The notes under the pieces are model-generated. The model was given only the letters and a program-made list of their open reading frames with translations, was not told where the DNA came from and did no database searches. From Azospirillum tabaci (GTDB lineage Bacteria; Pseudomonadota; Alphaproteobacteria; Azospirillales; Azospirillaceae): a stretch of DNA of 64,000 bases. A program made the translations under genes and the position numbers. The stretch covers positions 62,001-126,000 of the forward strand of contig NZ_JACCJY010000010.1 of assembly GCF_014596085.1 (NCBI RefSeq), read 5' to 3'. Below, in pieces: positions 51,143 through 60,081 of this stretch. Position 1 is the first letter of the stretch. Each line of letters opens with the position of its first letter.

Positions 51143-51694
51143 ATGAGCCCTCTTCCGTCTCCTGATGTTACCGCTAACATGGCCGGGTCGGTGGACGCCG
51201 TCGTGGTGATGGGCGTGGCGGGTTGCGGCAAGACCTCGGTGGGGGAGGAGCTGGCCCGGCGGCTTGGCTGGCCGTTCCTGGAGGGCGACAGCTTCCACCC
51301 GCCGGAGAACATCGCGAAGATGTCCGCCGGCATCCCGCTCCAGGACGAGGACCGCTGGGGCTGGCTGGACACCATCGCCGCCCACATCGCTCTGGCGGGG
51401 GAGGCGAAGGCGCCGATCGTGGTGTCCTGCTCCGCGCTGAAGCGACGCTACCGCGAGCGGCTGAGCGCCGGCGGGACGCGCGTCCTGTTCGTTCATCTGG
51501 ACGGCAGCCGGGACATCATTCATGCGCGCATGGCGCTGCGCGCCGGCCATTTCATGCCGACCGCTCTGCTCGACAGCCAGTTCGCGGCGCTGGAGCCGCT
51601 GGGGGCCGGGGAGTTCGGCATCGTCTGTGACATCGACGCCAGCCCGGCGGAGATCGCCGCCCGCGTCTCCTCCCAGATCGCCCCCGCCGCCTGA
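51143..51694 (+). CDS. gntK: Gluconokinase
   Basis: A 183-aa kinase making 6-phosphogluconate from gluconate. The start at 51143 is supported by GAGGA eight bases before it; a start at 51179 would lack a ribosome site. Walker A is [15 protein letters not shown], followed by [16 protein letters not shown] and [13 protein letters not shown], which are GntK signatures, then [12 protein letters not shown] and [17 protein letters not shown] second repressor operator overlaps codons 8-13. It is followed 28 bases later by edd. Confidence 0.94.
   Translation: MSPLPSPDVTANMAGSVDAVVVMGVAGCGKTSVGEELARRLGWPFLEGDSFHPPENIAKMSAGIPLQDEDRWGWLDTIAAHIALAGEAKAPIVVSCSALKRRYRERLSAGGTRVLFVHLDGSRDIIHARMALRAGHFMPTALLDSQFAALEPLGAGEFGIVCDIDASPAEIAARVSSQIAPAA
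51165..51180. promoter_or_regulatory. Gluconate-repressor operator, site 2, inside gntK
   Basis: ATGTTACCGCTAACAT, within the first codons of gntK, 81 bases from site 1. Placement inside the coding region suggests a roadblock or loop with site 1. Confidence 0.7.
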
Positions 51695-51722
51695 ACATTC
51701 TGCCGTCTGGAAGGACCACGCC

Positions 51723-53525
51723 ATGATGAGTCTTCATCCCGTCCTCGACGCCGTCACCCGCCGCATCCGGGAGCGCAGCCAACCCACCCGCGCCGCCTAT
51801 CTGGAGCGTCTGCGCGCCGCCGCGGCGCAGGGGCCGCGCCGTCTGGCGCTGGGCTGCGCCAACCGGGCGCACGGCTTCGCCGGCTGCACGGCGGCGGAGG
51901 ACAAGGCTGCGCTGCGCGGCGGCTCCACCCCGGCCATCGGCATCGTCACCTCCTACAACGACATGCTGTCCGCCCATCAGCCCTACGGCGACTATCCGGA
52001 GCGGCTCAAGGCGGCGGTGCGGGCGGCGGGCGGCGTGGCCCAGGTGGCGGGCGGCGTGCCGGCGATGTGCGACGGCGTCACCCAGGGCGAGCCGGGCATG
52101 GAGCTGTCGCTGTTCTCGCGCGAGGTCATCGCCATGGGAACGGCGGTCGCCCTGTCGCACGGCACCTTCGACGGGGTGCTGTGCCTCGGCGTCTGCGACA
52201 AGATCGTTCCGGGGCTGCTGATCGGCGCGCTGTCCTTCGGCCATCTGCCCACCGTCTTCGTGCCCGCCGGGCCGATGCCCTCCGGCCTGCCCAACAAGGA
52301 GAAGGGGCGCATCCGCCAGCAATACGCGGAAGGCAAGCTGGACAAGGACGCGCTTCTGGAGGCGGAGGCCGCCTCCTACCACGCGCCGGGCACCTGCACC
52401 TTCTACGGCACCGCCAACTCGAACCAGATGCTGGTCGAGATGATGGGGCTGCACCTGCCGGGGGCGAGCTTCGCCAACCCAGGCACGGCGCTGCGCGACG
52501 CGCTGACCGATGCGGCGGCGCGGCGGGTGGTGTCCCTGCGCACCCCCATCGGGGAGATCGTCGACGAGCGCGCCATCGTCAACGCGGTGGTCGGGCTGCT
52601 GGCGACGGGTGGGTCCACCAACCACACGCTCCATTTGCCGGCCATCGCGGCGGCGGCGGGGATCGCCCTGACCTGGGAGGACTTCGCCGAGCTGTCGGCG
52701 GTGGTGCCGCTGCTCGCCCGCGTCTACCCGAACGGCAGCGCCGACGTGAACCAGTTCGAGGCGGCGGGCGGCATGGCCTTCCTGATCGGGGAACTGGCCG
52801 AGGCCGGCCTTCTCCATGGCGACGCCGCCACGGTGTGGGAGGACGACAGCATCGCCGCCTACCGCCGTCCGCTGCGGCTGGAGGGGGACGCGCTGGTGCG
52901 CGGCGCGGCGGTCCGGGAGAGCGCCGACCCCGCGGTGCTGGCGCCGGTCGCGTCGCCCATGGCGCCGGAGGGCGGGCTGCGCGTGCTGAGCGGGCCGCTG
53001 GGTCGCGCGGTGGTGAAGGTCTCCGCCGTGAAGCCGGACCATCGCGTGATCGAGGCGCCGGCCCGCGTCTTCACCGACCAGGAATCGGTGCAGGCGGCCT
53101 TCCGCCGCGGCGAGCTGCACCGCGACGTGGTGGTGGTGGTGCGCTTTCAGGGACCGAAGGCCAACGGCATGCCGGAACTGCACAAGCTGACGCCGCCGCT
53201 GGGCGTGCTTCAGGATCTCGGCTACCGCGTGGCGCTGGTGACGGACGGGCGGATGTCGGGGGCGTCGGGCAAGGTCCCGGCGGCCATCCACGTCACGCCG
53301 GAGGCCGCGGCGGGCGGTCCGCTGGGGCGCGTTCGCGACGGCGACCGGCTGCGGCTGGACGCCGAGCGCGGCACGCTGGAGGTGCTGGTCGACGACGCGG
53401 AGTGGGACGCGCGCCCGCTGGCGGACGCGCCGGCCGATGCCGGTGTCGGCTGCGGGCGGGAGTTGTTCGGGGTGTTCCGCCGGGCGGTCGGCAGCGCCGA
53501 AGCCGGGGCGTCGGTGTTCGGGTGA
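51723..53525 (+). CDS. edd: Phosphogluconate dehydratase
   Basis: A 600-aa iron-sulfur dehydratase turning 6-phosphogluconate into KDPG, the first committed step of the Entner-Doudoroff pathway. GGAAGG precedes the ATG. The family features are present: [51 protein letters not shown], and [12 protein letters not shown]. Cysteines for the 4Fe-4S cluster lie in MCDG, VCDK and GTCTF. The C-terminal part has [20 protein letters not shown]. It is cotranscribed with gntK. The aldolase gene eda is not in the window. Confidence 0.96.
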   Translation: MMSLHPVLDAVTRRIRERSQPTRAAYLERLRAAAAQGPRRLALGCANRAHGFAGCTAAEDKAALRGGSTPAIGIVTSYNDMLSAHQPYGDYPERLKAAVRAAGGVAQVAGGVPAMCDGVTQGEPGMELSLFSREVIAMGTAVALSHGTFDGVLCLGVCDKIVPGLLIGALSFGHLPTVFVPAGPMPSGLPNKEKGRIRQQYAEGKLDKDALLEAEAASYHAPGTCTFYGTANSNQMLVEMMGLHLPGASFANPGTALRDALTDAAARRVVSLRTPIGEIVDERAIVNAVVGLLATGGSTNHTLHLPAIAAAAGIALTWEDFAELSAVVPLLARVYPNGSADVNQFEAAGGMAFLIGELAEAGLLHGDAATVWEDDSIAAYRRPLRLEGDALVRGAAVRESADPAVLAPVASPMAPEGGLRVLSGPLGRAVVKVSAVKPDHRVIEAPARVFTDQESVQAAFRRGELHRDVVVVVRFQGPKANGMPELHKLTPPLGVLQDLGYRVALVTDGRMSGASGKVPAAIHVTPEAAAGGPLGRVRDGDRLRLDAERGTLEVLVDDAEWDARPLADAPADAGVGCGRELFGVFRRAVGSAEAGASVFG

Positions 53526-53544
53526 GGGCAGTCCTATTGCGGGT

Positions 53545-53662
53545 TCCCTCTCCCCCCTGGGGAGAGGGTTAGGGTGAGGGGGGTGCGCTTGTGCCGGACG
53601 TACCGCCATGCGCACCCCCTCACCAGCCCTCCGGGCCACCCTCTCCCCGGAGGGGAGAGGGC
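53545..53662. repeat. GC-rich intergenic inverted-repeat element, copy 5
   Basis: Ends CCCTCTCCCCCCTGGGGAGA and CTCTCCCCGGAGGGGAGAGG bracket a core nearly identical to copy 1 at 9412 (GAGAGGGTTAGGG, then GGTGCGCTT.TGCCGGAC and CCGCCATGC). It lies between the convergent edd and hydratase genes. Confidence 0.75.
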
Positions 53663-53711
53663 TATAAAGGCCAGGGGCGAGACTACATTGCGGAGGGCGA
53701 GGGGAGTCCGA

Positions 53712-54476
53712 TCACTTCACGGTCAGCTCGTAGGTGCCCATCGTCCCGTACACGGCGACCGACGTGCTGCCCGCCGGGACCATGACGGTGCCGACGTGGG
53801 AGCCGGTGGTCACCACATCGCCGGCCTTCAGACCGCCCAGGCTGACCGCGCCGGTGTTGGCCATCCACACCAGAAGCCGCACCGGCTCGCCCGCGGAATT
53901 GCCGGCGACGGTCTCGATCTTCTGCTCGCCGTCGACGACCAGGGCCACCCGCTCCTTGAGCGGCTCCAGCGAGCGCCAATCGGCGATGGCCGGGCCGACG
54001 ACCAGGGCGCCGTGGTTGAACTGGTCGGCCATGTGGCTGAACCACTCCTGCGAGCCGAAACCGGCGAAGCGCGTGTCGACGATCTCGAAGGCCGGGTGGA
54101 CGGACTCCACGGCGTCGAGGACCTCCTCGCGGCTGTAGGGCTCGGCGCGGGGCGGCAGGTCCTTGGCGAACTTGTAAGCGATCTCCGCCTCCATGCCGAT
54201 GACCTGATAGTCCGCGGCGGGTAGCGTCGTCGTGTCGAAGAACAGCGTGTCGGCGTGGATGGGGGCGCGGAACGGCTCCGAATCCGGGGTGCGGGCGCCG
54301 ACCTTCCAGGCGACCACCGGGCCGAGGCGGCGGGCCACGGCGTCCTGGATGGCGTAGGCCTCGGCCTCGCTGGTGGGTCGGGTCGGCAGGGCGGACAGCC
54401 AGTCGCGGCTTTTCCGCGCCTGGATCAGGGCGTCAACGGAATCGCTGAATGCGGCGTTGTTCATCTCTTCGGGCAT
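53712..54476 (-). CDS. 2-keto-4-pentenoate hydratase (MhpD family)
   Basis: A 254-aa protein of the fumarylacetoacetase-fold hydratase group. Visible signatures: the N-terminal helix with RPTSEAEAYAIQDAVARRLG, GMEAEIAYKFAKDL (metal-binding glutamates), ESVHPAFEIVDTRF, and GLKAGDVVTTGSHVG. MhpD-type enzymes add water to 2-hydroxypenta-2,4-dienoate-like compounds or decarboxylate oxalocrotonate. It is the last gene of the LacI-controlled ABC operon, so a keto acid from an imported amino acid or sugar acid is plausible. The start is the ATG at 54476; 54464 is possible. Confidence 0.85.
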   Translation of the reverse strand: MPEEMNNAAFSDSVDALIQARKSRDWLSALPTRPTSEAEAYAIQDAVARRLGPVVAWKVGARTPDSEPFRAPIHADTLFFDTTTLPAADYQVIGMEAEIAYKFAKDLPPRAEPYSREEVLDAVESVHPAFEIVDTRFAGFGSQEWFSHMADQFNHGALVVGPAIADWRSLEPLKERVALVVDGEQKIETVAGNSAGEPVRLLVWMANTGAVSLGGLKAGDVVTTGSHVGTVMVPAGSTSVAVYGTMGTYELTVK

Positions 54477-54503
54477 TATCTTCGGGCCTTCGCTTTTCTT
54501 CGG

Positions 54504-55556
54504 TTATTGGTGCTTATCGGGTTGGACTCTCATGGCGCCGCAGGACTCGCGGATGACCAGCCGGGCGGGCAGGATCACGCGCTCCGGCGCGCCCTGCGGG
54601 TCGGCGATGCGGCGCAGCAGCAGGCGGGCGGCTTCCTGCCCGATCTGGCGGGCGGAGGTCGCGACGGTGGTCAGGGCGGGACGGCTCATCGCCGCTTCGG
54701 CCATATCGTCGAACCCTGTCACGGCGACATCGCGCCCGGCCCGGAGACCGCGGGCCTCCAGCCCCAGCATCACGCCGAACGCAACCAGATCGTTGTAACA
54801 AAGCATCGCGGTGGGCGGGTCGGCAAGATCCATCAGCGGCCCCACCGAGTCCAGCCCGCCGCGGCGGGTGGCCGGGCAGCGGACGACCAGATCCGGGGTC
54901 AGGCCGTGGCGGCGCAGGGCCGCGGCGAAGCCGACACGGCGCCCGGCCGAGGCGGAGTGGGACAGGTTGCCGCCGACGAAGGCGATGCGGCGATGGCCGA
55001 TCCGCAGCAGATGCTCGGTCACCATCTCCATGCCGAACTCGTAATCCACCCCGGCGTAGTCGCCTTCGCGGGCGGAGACGAAGCGCAGCGCCTGGACGAC
55101 GGGAAGCTGCCACTGGCGCAGCCGGTCCAGCAGGGCCGGCGAGGTTCCGGCGGCGGGGCAGAGGATCACCCCGTCGACATTCTGCTCGCGCATGCGCTGG
55201 AGGTAGCGGTCCTGCCGCTCCCCCGATTCAGCGGTGTTGGCGAGGAAGGCGACGACCCCTTGCTCACCCAGAACGTCGTCCACCCCGGCGGTCAACTCGC
55301 CGTAGAAGGAGTTGTTGATCTCGCAGACGAGCAGGCCGACGGTGTCGGTGCGGGCGGCGCGCAGGGTCGCGGCGCCGCGGTTGTAGACATAGCCCAACGC
55401 CGCGATGGCAGCCTGCACGCGCTCCCGCGTCTCGGCGGCGACCAGCGGACTGCCGCGCAGGACGAGCGAGACGGTGGACCGCGACACCCCGGCGTGGTGT
55501 GCCACCTCCGTCAGGGTGATGCGGGCCGGTCCGCCGCGCTCGTCCAGGACGGTCAT
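54504..55556 (-). CDS. LacI-family transcription regulator
   Basis: A 350-aa regulator. The helix-turn-helix reads ITLTEVAHHAGVSRSTVSLV, the hinge YNRGAATLRAARTDTVGLLV, and the sensor domain follows (VDGVILCPAAGTSP, AMLCYNDLVAFGVMLGLEA, VAVTGFDDMAEAAMSRPALT, ending with LVIRESCG). It lies inside the leftward ABC operon between dehydrogenase and hydratase genes. The 18-bp CG-centred palindrome upstream of the first permease gene is a good candidate for its operator. The effector is unknown. Confidence 0.9.
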   Translation of the reverse strand: MTVLDERGGPARITLTEVAHHAGVSRSTVSLVLRGSPLVAAETRERVQAAIAALGYVYNRGAATLRAARTDTVGLLVCEINNSFYGELTAGVDDVLGEQGVVAFLANTAESGERQDRYLQRMREQNVDGVILCPAAGTSPALLDRLRQWQLPVVQALRFVSAREGDYAGVDYEFGMEMVTEHLLRIGHRRIAFVGGNLSHSASAGRRVGFAAALRRHGLTPDLVVRCPATRRGGLDSVGPLMDLADPPTAMLCYNDLVAFGVMLGLEARGLRAGRDVAVTGFDDMAEAAMSRPALTTVATSARQIGQEAARLLLRRIADPQGAPERVILPARLVIRESCGAMRVQPDKHQ

Positions 55557-55568
55557 TCACGCCGCCAT

Positions 55569-56507
55569 TCAGACGACGGCCGTCGGCAGCGGCTGGCCGG
55601 CGAAGAAGGCGGACAGGTTCGCCAGCACCAGATTGCCCATCGCCATGCGCGTTTCCACCGTGGCGCTCGCCTGGTGCGGCTGGAGCACGACGTTGTCCAG
55701 GCCGAACAGGGCCTCGGGCGCGTGCGGCTCGTTGGCGAAGACGTCCAGCGCGGCCCCGCCGAGACGCCCGTCGGTCAGGGCGGCGACCAACTCCGGCTCA
55801 TCCACCACGGCACCGCGGGCGACGTTGACCAGCAGCCCGTCGGGACCCAGCGCCTCGATCACCGCGCGGTTGACCATGTTGCGGGCGTCCGGCCCGGCCG
55901 AGGCGGCGACGATCAGGATGTCGCTCTCCCGCGCCAGATCGACCGGGGAGGCGACGAAGCGGTAGGACACGTCGGTGCGCGGCTTGCGGTTGGTGTAGGC
56001 GATCTCCATGCCGAATCCGGCGGCGCGCTGGGCGATGGCCATACCGATGCGGCCCAGACCCAGGATTCCCAGCCGCTTGCCGGTCACCTTGCGGGCCAGC
56101 GGCAGCCCACCGCCCGGCCAGCGCCCGGCGCGCACGAAGCGGTCGCCGACCATCATGCGGCGCGACCCGGCGATCATCAGCCCGATGGCGAGATCGGCCA
56201 CGTCGTCGGTCAGCACGTCGGGCGTGTTGGTGACGCGGACGCCGCGGCCCGCCGCGTGCTTCAGGTCCACCGCGTCGGTGCCGACGCCGTTGATCGCGAC
56301 GATCCCCAGGTTCGGGCAGGCGTCCATGATCGCGTTGCTGACGCCCGTGCCGCCGCCGGTGACGACGGCGCGGACGCGCGGCCCCACCTCGGCGACCAGC
56401 CGGTCGCGGTCGGGCGCCCCGGCGAGGCGGTGGACGGTGTAGCCCGCGTCCAGCGCCGCCTCGATGTCCGGCATCATGGATTCGACGAGGAGGATCTCCG
56501 GCTTCAT
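55569..56507 (-). CDS. D-2-hydroxyacid dehydrogenase (GhrB / hydroxypyruvate reductase-like)
   Basis: A 312-aa NAD(P)-dependent dehydrogenase; the ATG at 56507 is used. The cofactor loop is [21 protein letters not shown], followed by a basic YTNRKPRTD after strand 2, which favours NADP. Catalytic residues of the family are visible: Arg in [14 protein letters not shown], Glu in [13 protein letters not shown], and His in [14 protein letters not shown]. It reduces a 2-keto acid such as glyoxylate or hydroxypyruvate. It starts 24 bases after the ABC ATPase gene and is part of the same operon. Confidence 0.9.
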   Translation of the reverse strand: MKPEILLVESMMPDIEAALDAGYTVHRLAGAPDRDRLVAEVGPRVRAVVTGGGTGVSNAIMDACPNLGIVAINGVGTDAVDLKHAAGRGVRVTNTPDVLTDDVADLAIGLMIAGSRRMMVGDRFVRAGRWPGGGLPLARKVTGKRLGILGLGRIGMAIAQRAAGFGMEIAYTNRKPRTDVSYRFVASPVDLARESDILIVAASAGPDARNMVNRAVIEALGPDGLLVNVARGAVVDEPELVAALTDGRLGGAALDVFANEPHAPEALFGLDNVVLQPHQASATVETRMAMGNLVLANLSAFFAGQPLPTAVV

Positions 56508-56531
56508 CAAAAGCGTCCTTCGTGGCGTGGC

Positions 56532-57320
56532 TCAGTGGGTGAGGATCTGGCCGAGGAAGTTGCGGGTCCGCTCGGACCTCGGATTCGTGAAGAACTCGGC
56601 GGGGGTCGCCTGCTCGACGATCTCGCCGCGGTCCATGAAGATGACGCGGTCGGCGACCGACTTGGCGAAGCCCATCTCGTGCGTGACGCACAGCATGGTC
56701 ATGCCGTCCTCGGCCAGCCCGATCATGGTGTCGAGGACCTCCTTGACCATCTCGGGATCGAGCGCGGAGGTCGGCTCGTCGAACAGCATGACCTTGGGGT
56801 TCATGCACAGCGACCGCGCGATGGCGACGCGCTGCTGCTGCCCGCCGGAGAGCTGGCCGGGGTATTTGTCCGCCTGCTCCGGGATGCGCACGCGCGCCAG
56901 ATACTTCATGGCGATGTCCCGCGCCTCCTGCTTGGAGGTGCCGCGCACCCTCATGGGAGCGAGCATGCAGTTCTCGACCACGGTCAGGTGCGGGAACAGG
57001 TTGAACTGCTGGAACACCATCCCGACGTCGCGCCGCACCTGATCGAGGTGGCGGTGGTTGGCGTCGATCGTGACGCCGTTGACGGTGATCGTGCCCTTCT
57101 GGTGCTTCTCAAGCTGGTTGATGCAGCGGATCAGCGTGGACTTGCCGGAGCCCGAGGGGCCGCAGATGACGATCCGCTCGCCCTTGTGGACCTCCAGCTC
57201 GATGTCCTTCAGCACATGGAAGCTGTCGTACCATTTCTGGACGCCGGCCATGCGGATGACGACCTCACCGCTGACCGGCCGCGGCGCGGGGACGTCCGTG
57301 GTATCGTAAGCCGAGGCCAT
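56532..57320 (-). CDS. Polar amino acid ABC transporter ATP-binding protein (GlnQ-like)
   Basis: A 262-aa ATPase with ribosome site GGAGGAG. Walker A is [19 protein letters not shown]-loop [17 protein letters not shown], signature [15 protein letters not shown], Walker [17 protein letters not shown]-loop [13 protein letters not shown]. These are the standard forms of amino-acid (PAAT) family ATPases. It serves the two permeases and the binding protein encoded upstream. A GC-rich repeat separates it from the binding-protein gene. Confidence 0.93.
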   Translation of the reverse strand: MASAYDTTDVPAPRPVSGEVVIRMAGVQKWYDSFHVLKDIELEVHKGERIVICGPSGSGKSTLIRCINQLEKHQKGTITVNGVTIDANHRHLDQVRRDVGMVFQQFNLFPHLTVVENCMLAPMRVRGTSKQEARDIAMKYLARVRIPEQADKYPGQLSGGQQQRVAIARSLCMNPKVMLFDEPTSALDPEMVKEVLDTMIGLAEDGMTMLCVTHEMGFAKSVADRVIFMDRGEIVEQATPAEFFTNPRSERTRNFLGQILTH

Positions 57321-57339
57321 GGGGGACTCCTCCAAAATT

Positions 57340-57483
57340 GGCCCTCTCCCGCCCCGGGAGAGGGAAGGGACCCATGCGAAGCGTGGGAAGGGTGAGGGTG
57401 CCGCCAAGAATCAACATTTTGATCCTCGCGCTACCCTCACCCGCCCGCTTCGCGGGCACCCTCTCCCGGGGCGGGAGAGGGGA
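57340..57483. repeat. GC-rich inverted-repeat element, copy 4 (inside ABC operon)
   Basis: Outer arms CCCTCTCCCGCCCCGGGAGA and CTCTCCCGGGGCGGGAGAGG, with inner arms around CTTCGC, bracket a short AT-richer centre. It lies between the stop of the binding-protein gene and the ATPase start. Same style as copy 2, which also follows a binding-protein gene. Confidence 0.8.
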
Positions 57484-57491
57484 TCAAGAAC

Positions 57492-58292
57492 TTACGACTT
57501 GGTCAGCGGGGGCAGGTCGGTGCCCAGCCACTTCTTGTGGATCTCGTTCAGCTCGCCGTTCGACTTCGCGGTCTCGATGAACTCGTTGACCCACTTCAGC
57601 AGGGCGTCCTGGCCCTTGCGCATGGCGATGCCCTGCACCTGACGGTTCAGCACGAACTTCATCTCATAGTTCGCCTGCGGGGCCAGCTTCTTGATCTCCT
57701 TGGTGACCACGTTGCTGAGGCCCAGCGCGTCCACCTGACCGGACAGCATGGCCTGCACGGCGCTGGCGTCGTCGTCGAAGCGCATGATGCGCGCGTCCTT
57801 CGGAGCGGCGGCGGTCAGGGCGTTGTCCTGGGTGCTGGCGCGGGCGACGCCGACGCGCTTGCCCGACAGCTCCGCGGCCTCCTTGATCTTGGTGTTGGCC
57901 GGGGCGACCAGACCGATCTCGATGGCGGCGTAGGGCTCGGAGAACTGCACCTGCTCGGCGCGGGCCGGGGTGATGCCCAGCGAGGCGACCAGCAGGTCCA
58001 CCTTGTTGGTCAGCAGGTAGGGGATGCGGTTCGGGCCGGTGACCGGAACGATCTCCACCGGGACGCCCATGTGCTTGCCCAGCAGCTTGGCGACGTCGGC
58101 GTCGTAGCCGTCCGGCTTGCCGTCGGCGGTGGTGATGCCGAAGGGCGGGAAGTCCACCAGCATGCCGATGGTCAGCTTGCCCTTCGACTTGATCTCGTCG
58201 ACGGTCTGGGCGGCGGCGGGAACGGCCAGGGCGACGGCGGCGGCCATCATGGCGCCGGCAACGGCGAGGCGGCGGGTGATCGACAGGCTCAT
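57492..58292 (-). CDS. Amino-acid-type ABC substrate-binding protein
   Basis: A 266-aa periplasmic protein; the ATG at 58292 (MSLSITRR) fits the leader better than the GTG at 58307. A signal peptide (1-29) ends VPAAAQ. The SBP_bac_3 fold is shown by GKLTIGMLVDFPPFGITTAD, GYDADVAKLLGKHMGVPVEI, NRIPYLLTNKVDLLVASLGI and the family pattern R-x-x-Q-V-x-F-S-x-P-Y (RAEQVQFSEPY). It binds a polar amino acid or related acid; the ligand is not readable. The co-encoded dehydrogenase and hydratase suggest a carbon source rather than a biosynthetic amino acid. Confidence 0.9.
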   Translation of the reverse strand: MSLSITRRLAVAGAMMAAAVALAVPAAAQTVDEIKSKGKLTIGMLVDFPPFGITTADGKPDGYDADVAKLLGKHMGVPVEIVPVTGPNRIPYLLTNKVDLLVASLGITPARAEQVQFSEPYAAIEIGLVAPANTKIKEAAELSGKRVGVARASTQDNALTAAAPKDARIMRFDDDASAVQAMLSGQVDALGLSNVVTKEIKKLAPQANYEMKFVLNRQVQGIAMRKGQDALLKWVNEFIETAKSNGELNEIHKKWLGTDLPPLTKS

Positions 58293-58338
58293 TGGGGGTT
58301 TCCTCACGGTTCTTATGAAAAGGATGTCGGCTTCGGGC

Positions 58339-58992
58339 TTAGCGGGTGGCGAGGGCGTAGCGCCGCTCCAGACGGGCGCTGAGCAGCGACAGCGGCCAGC
58401 ACATCAGGAAGTAGAGCACCGCCACGATCCCGAACACCAGGAAGGGCTGGAAGGTGGCGTTGTTGACGATCTGTCCGGCGCGGGTCAGCTCGGTGAAGCC
58501 GATGATGGCGGCCAGCGAGGTGCTCTTGATGAGCTGCACGAGGAAGCCCACGGTCGGCGGCACCGCGACTTTCACCGCCTGCGGCAGGATCACATAGCGC
58601 ATCAGCCCCGGATAGCGCAGGCCGAGCGCCGAGGCGGCCTCCCACTGGCCGCGCGGCACCGCCTGGATGCAGCCGCGCCAGATCTCGCCGAGGAAGGCGC
58701 TGGCGTTCAGCGTCAGGCCCAGCGCCGCGGCGGCCCAGGGGTTGAGGTCGAGGCCCATCACCGTGGCGCCGAAGAAGACCAGGAAGAGCTGCATCAGCAG
58801 CGGCGTGCCCTGGAACAGCTGGATGTAGCCGGTGGCGGCCAGCCGCACCGCCTTGATGTCCGAGGTGCGGGCCAGCGCGATGAACAGCCCTACCGTGGCC
58901 CCGCCGACGAAGGCGATGGCCGACAGCGCCAGAGTCCATTGCACGGCGCTGAGAAGGAAGAGGAACTCGTTGTAACTGAAGGCGCGGATCAT
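58339..58992 (-). CDS. Amino-acid-type ABC permease (second)
   Basis: A 217-aa inner-membrane permease of the HisMQ type, with GGGAGGG before the ATG at 58992. About five helices are present. The PAAT signature reads QLFQGTPLLMQLFLVFFG and the EAA loop EAASALGLRYPGLMRYVILPQAVKVAVPP. It follows the first permease gene by 14 bases and precedes the binding-protein gene by 46. Confidence 0.92.
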   Translation of the reverse strand: MIRAFSYNEFLFLLSAVQWTLALSAIAFVGGATVGLFIALARTSDIKAVRLAATGYIQLFQGTPLLMQLFLVFFGATVMGLDLNPWAAAALGLTLNASAFLGEIWRGCIQAVPRGQWEAASALGLRYPGLMRYVILPQAVKVAVPPTVGFLVQLIKSTSLAAIIGFTELTRAGQIVNNATFQPFLVFGIVAVLYFLMCWPLSLLSARLERRYALATR

Positions 58993-59006
58993 GGCTCGGC
59001 CCTCCC

Positions 59007-59687
59007 TCAGCGCCGGTCGGTGTCGTAGGCGAAGGCCAGCTTGTAGATGCCGGCGAACAGCGCGGAGAACATCATCGCCAGCGCCAGATAGATGCCGGTG
59101 ACCACGATGTAGATTTCGAAGCTGCGGAAGGTCTGCGACTGGATGTTGTTGGCGACCGAGGTCAGCTCGTCCGCCGAGATCGCCGAGACCACGCTGGAGC
59201 TGAGCATCAGCAGGATGAACTGGCTGGTCAGCGCGGGGTAGACGGTGCGCAGCGCCGGCTTGATGACGATGTAACGGAAGACCTGCAACGGCTTCAGTCC
59301 CAGCGCCAGCCCGGCCTCGATCTGGCCTTTTTGGATCGATTCGATGCCGGCCCGGATGATCTCCGTCGCGTAGGCGCCGACATTGACCACCATGGCGATC
59401 AGCGCGGCGAGGTCGGGCGACAGGCGGACGCCCATGGTCGGCAGGCCGAAGAAGATCAGGAAGATCTGCACCAGGAAGGGCGTGTTGCGCACCACCTCGA
59501 TGTAGGCGTTGATGATCCAGCGGATCGGCTTCGGCCCGGACGTTTTGCCGAGCGCGCAGAGGATGGCGACGATCAGGCCGAGAATCATCGCGCCGATCGA
59601 CAATTGCACGGTCAGCCACGCGCCCTGGAGCAGATAGTCCCAGGAATCGATGACCGCCTTAAAATCGAAGGTGTAGTTCACGGGCAT
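59007..59687 (-). CDS. Amino-acid-type ABC permease (first)
   Basis: A 226-aa HisMQ-type permease. GGAGGGA lies immediately before the ATG at 59687; a GTG two codons in (59681) has better spacing. Signatures: EVVRNTPFLVQIFLIFFGLP and the EAA loop EAGLALGLKPLQVFRYIVIKPALRTVYP. It is the first gene of the seven-gene leftward operon (permease, permease, binding protein, ATPase, dehydrogenase, LacI regulator, hydratase). Confidence 0.92.
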   Translation of the reverse strand: MPVNYTFDFKAVIDSWDYLLQGAWLTVQLSIGAMILGLIVAILCALGKTSGPKPIRWIINAYIEVVRNTPFLVQIFLIFFGLPTMGVRLSPDLAALIAMVVNVGAYATEIIRAGIESIQKGQIEAGLALGLKPLQVFRYIVIKPALRTVYPALTSQFILLMLSSSVVSAISADELTSVANNIQSQTFRSFEIYIVVTGIYLALAMMFSALFAGIYKLAFAYDTDRR

Positions 59688-59832
59688 TCCCTCCGCATCC
59701 GGACCGGCCGCAACCAAACCGGGGCGTTGCGCGCCGCCGGTGGACGGTCCCTGTGCGGGATTCTCGTTATCGGCCTCTCGTCGTCCGGCAACCCGCGGCG
59801 ATGTCTCTGGCGCCGGATGTTGCGAAGAACCT

Positions 59833-59850
59833 ATTTGGATCGATCCAAAT
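59833..59850. promoter_or_regulatory. LacI-type operator palindrome
   Basis: ATTTGGATCGATCCAAAT is a perfect 18-bp palindrome with a central CG, the form typical of LacI-family operators. It lies 146 bases before the first permease gene, in the 394-bp divergent region shared with the molybdopterin gene. The rest of that region holds no gene that I can support. Confidence 0.65.
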
Positions 59851-60081
59851 GCGCAAGGGTGAAAACACAGCGCTGCGAAATTAATTCGTGCAGCCAACAA
59901 TCACGCCGCGAACTCCTCCTGGTGATGCGCTACCGCGATGGTGCGTCCACGAACGGACGCTTGCGCCGCGCCGCGTCTTGACGATGATCAAGGTGGAACA
60001 CGACCGCGCACCGGACTATTCGGGGTGATACGACGCGGTGCCGCCCCGTGAGGGTGGCTCCCAAGGGAGAAGGAATATCGC

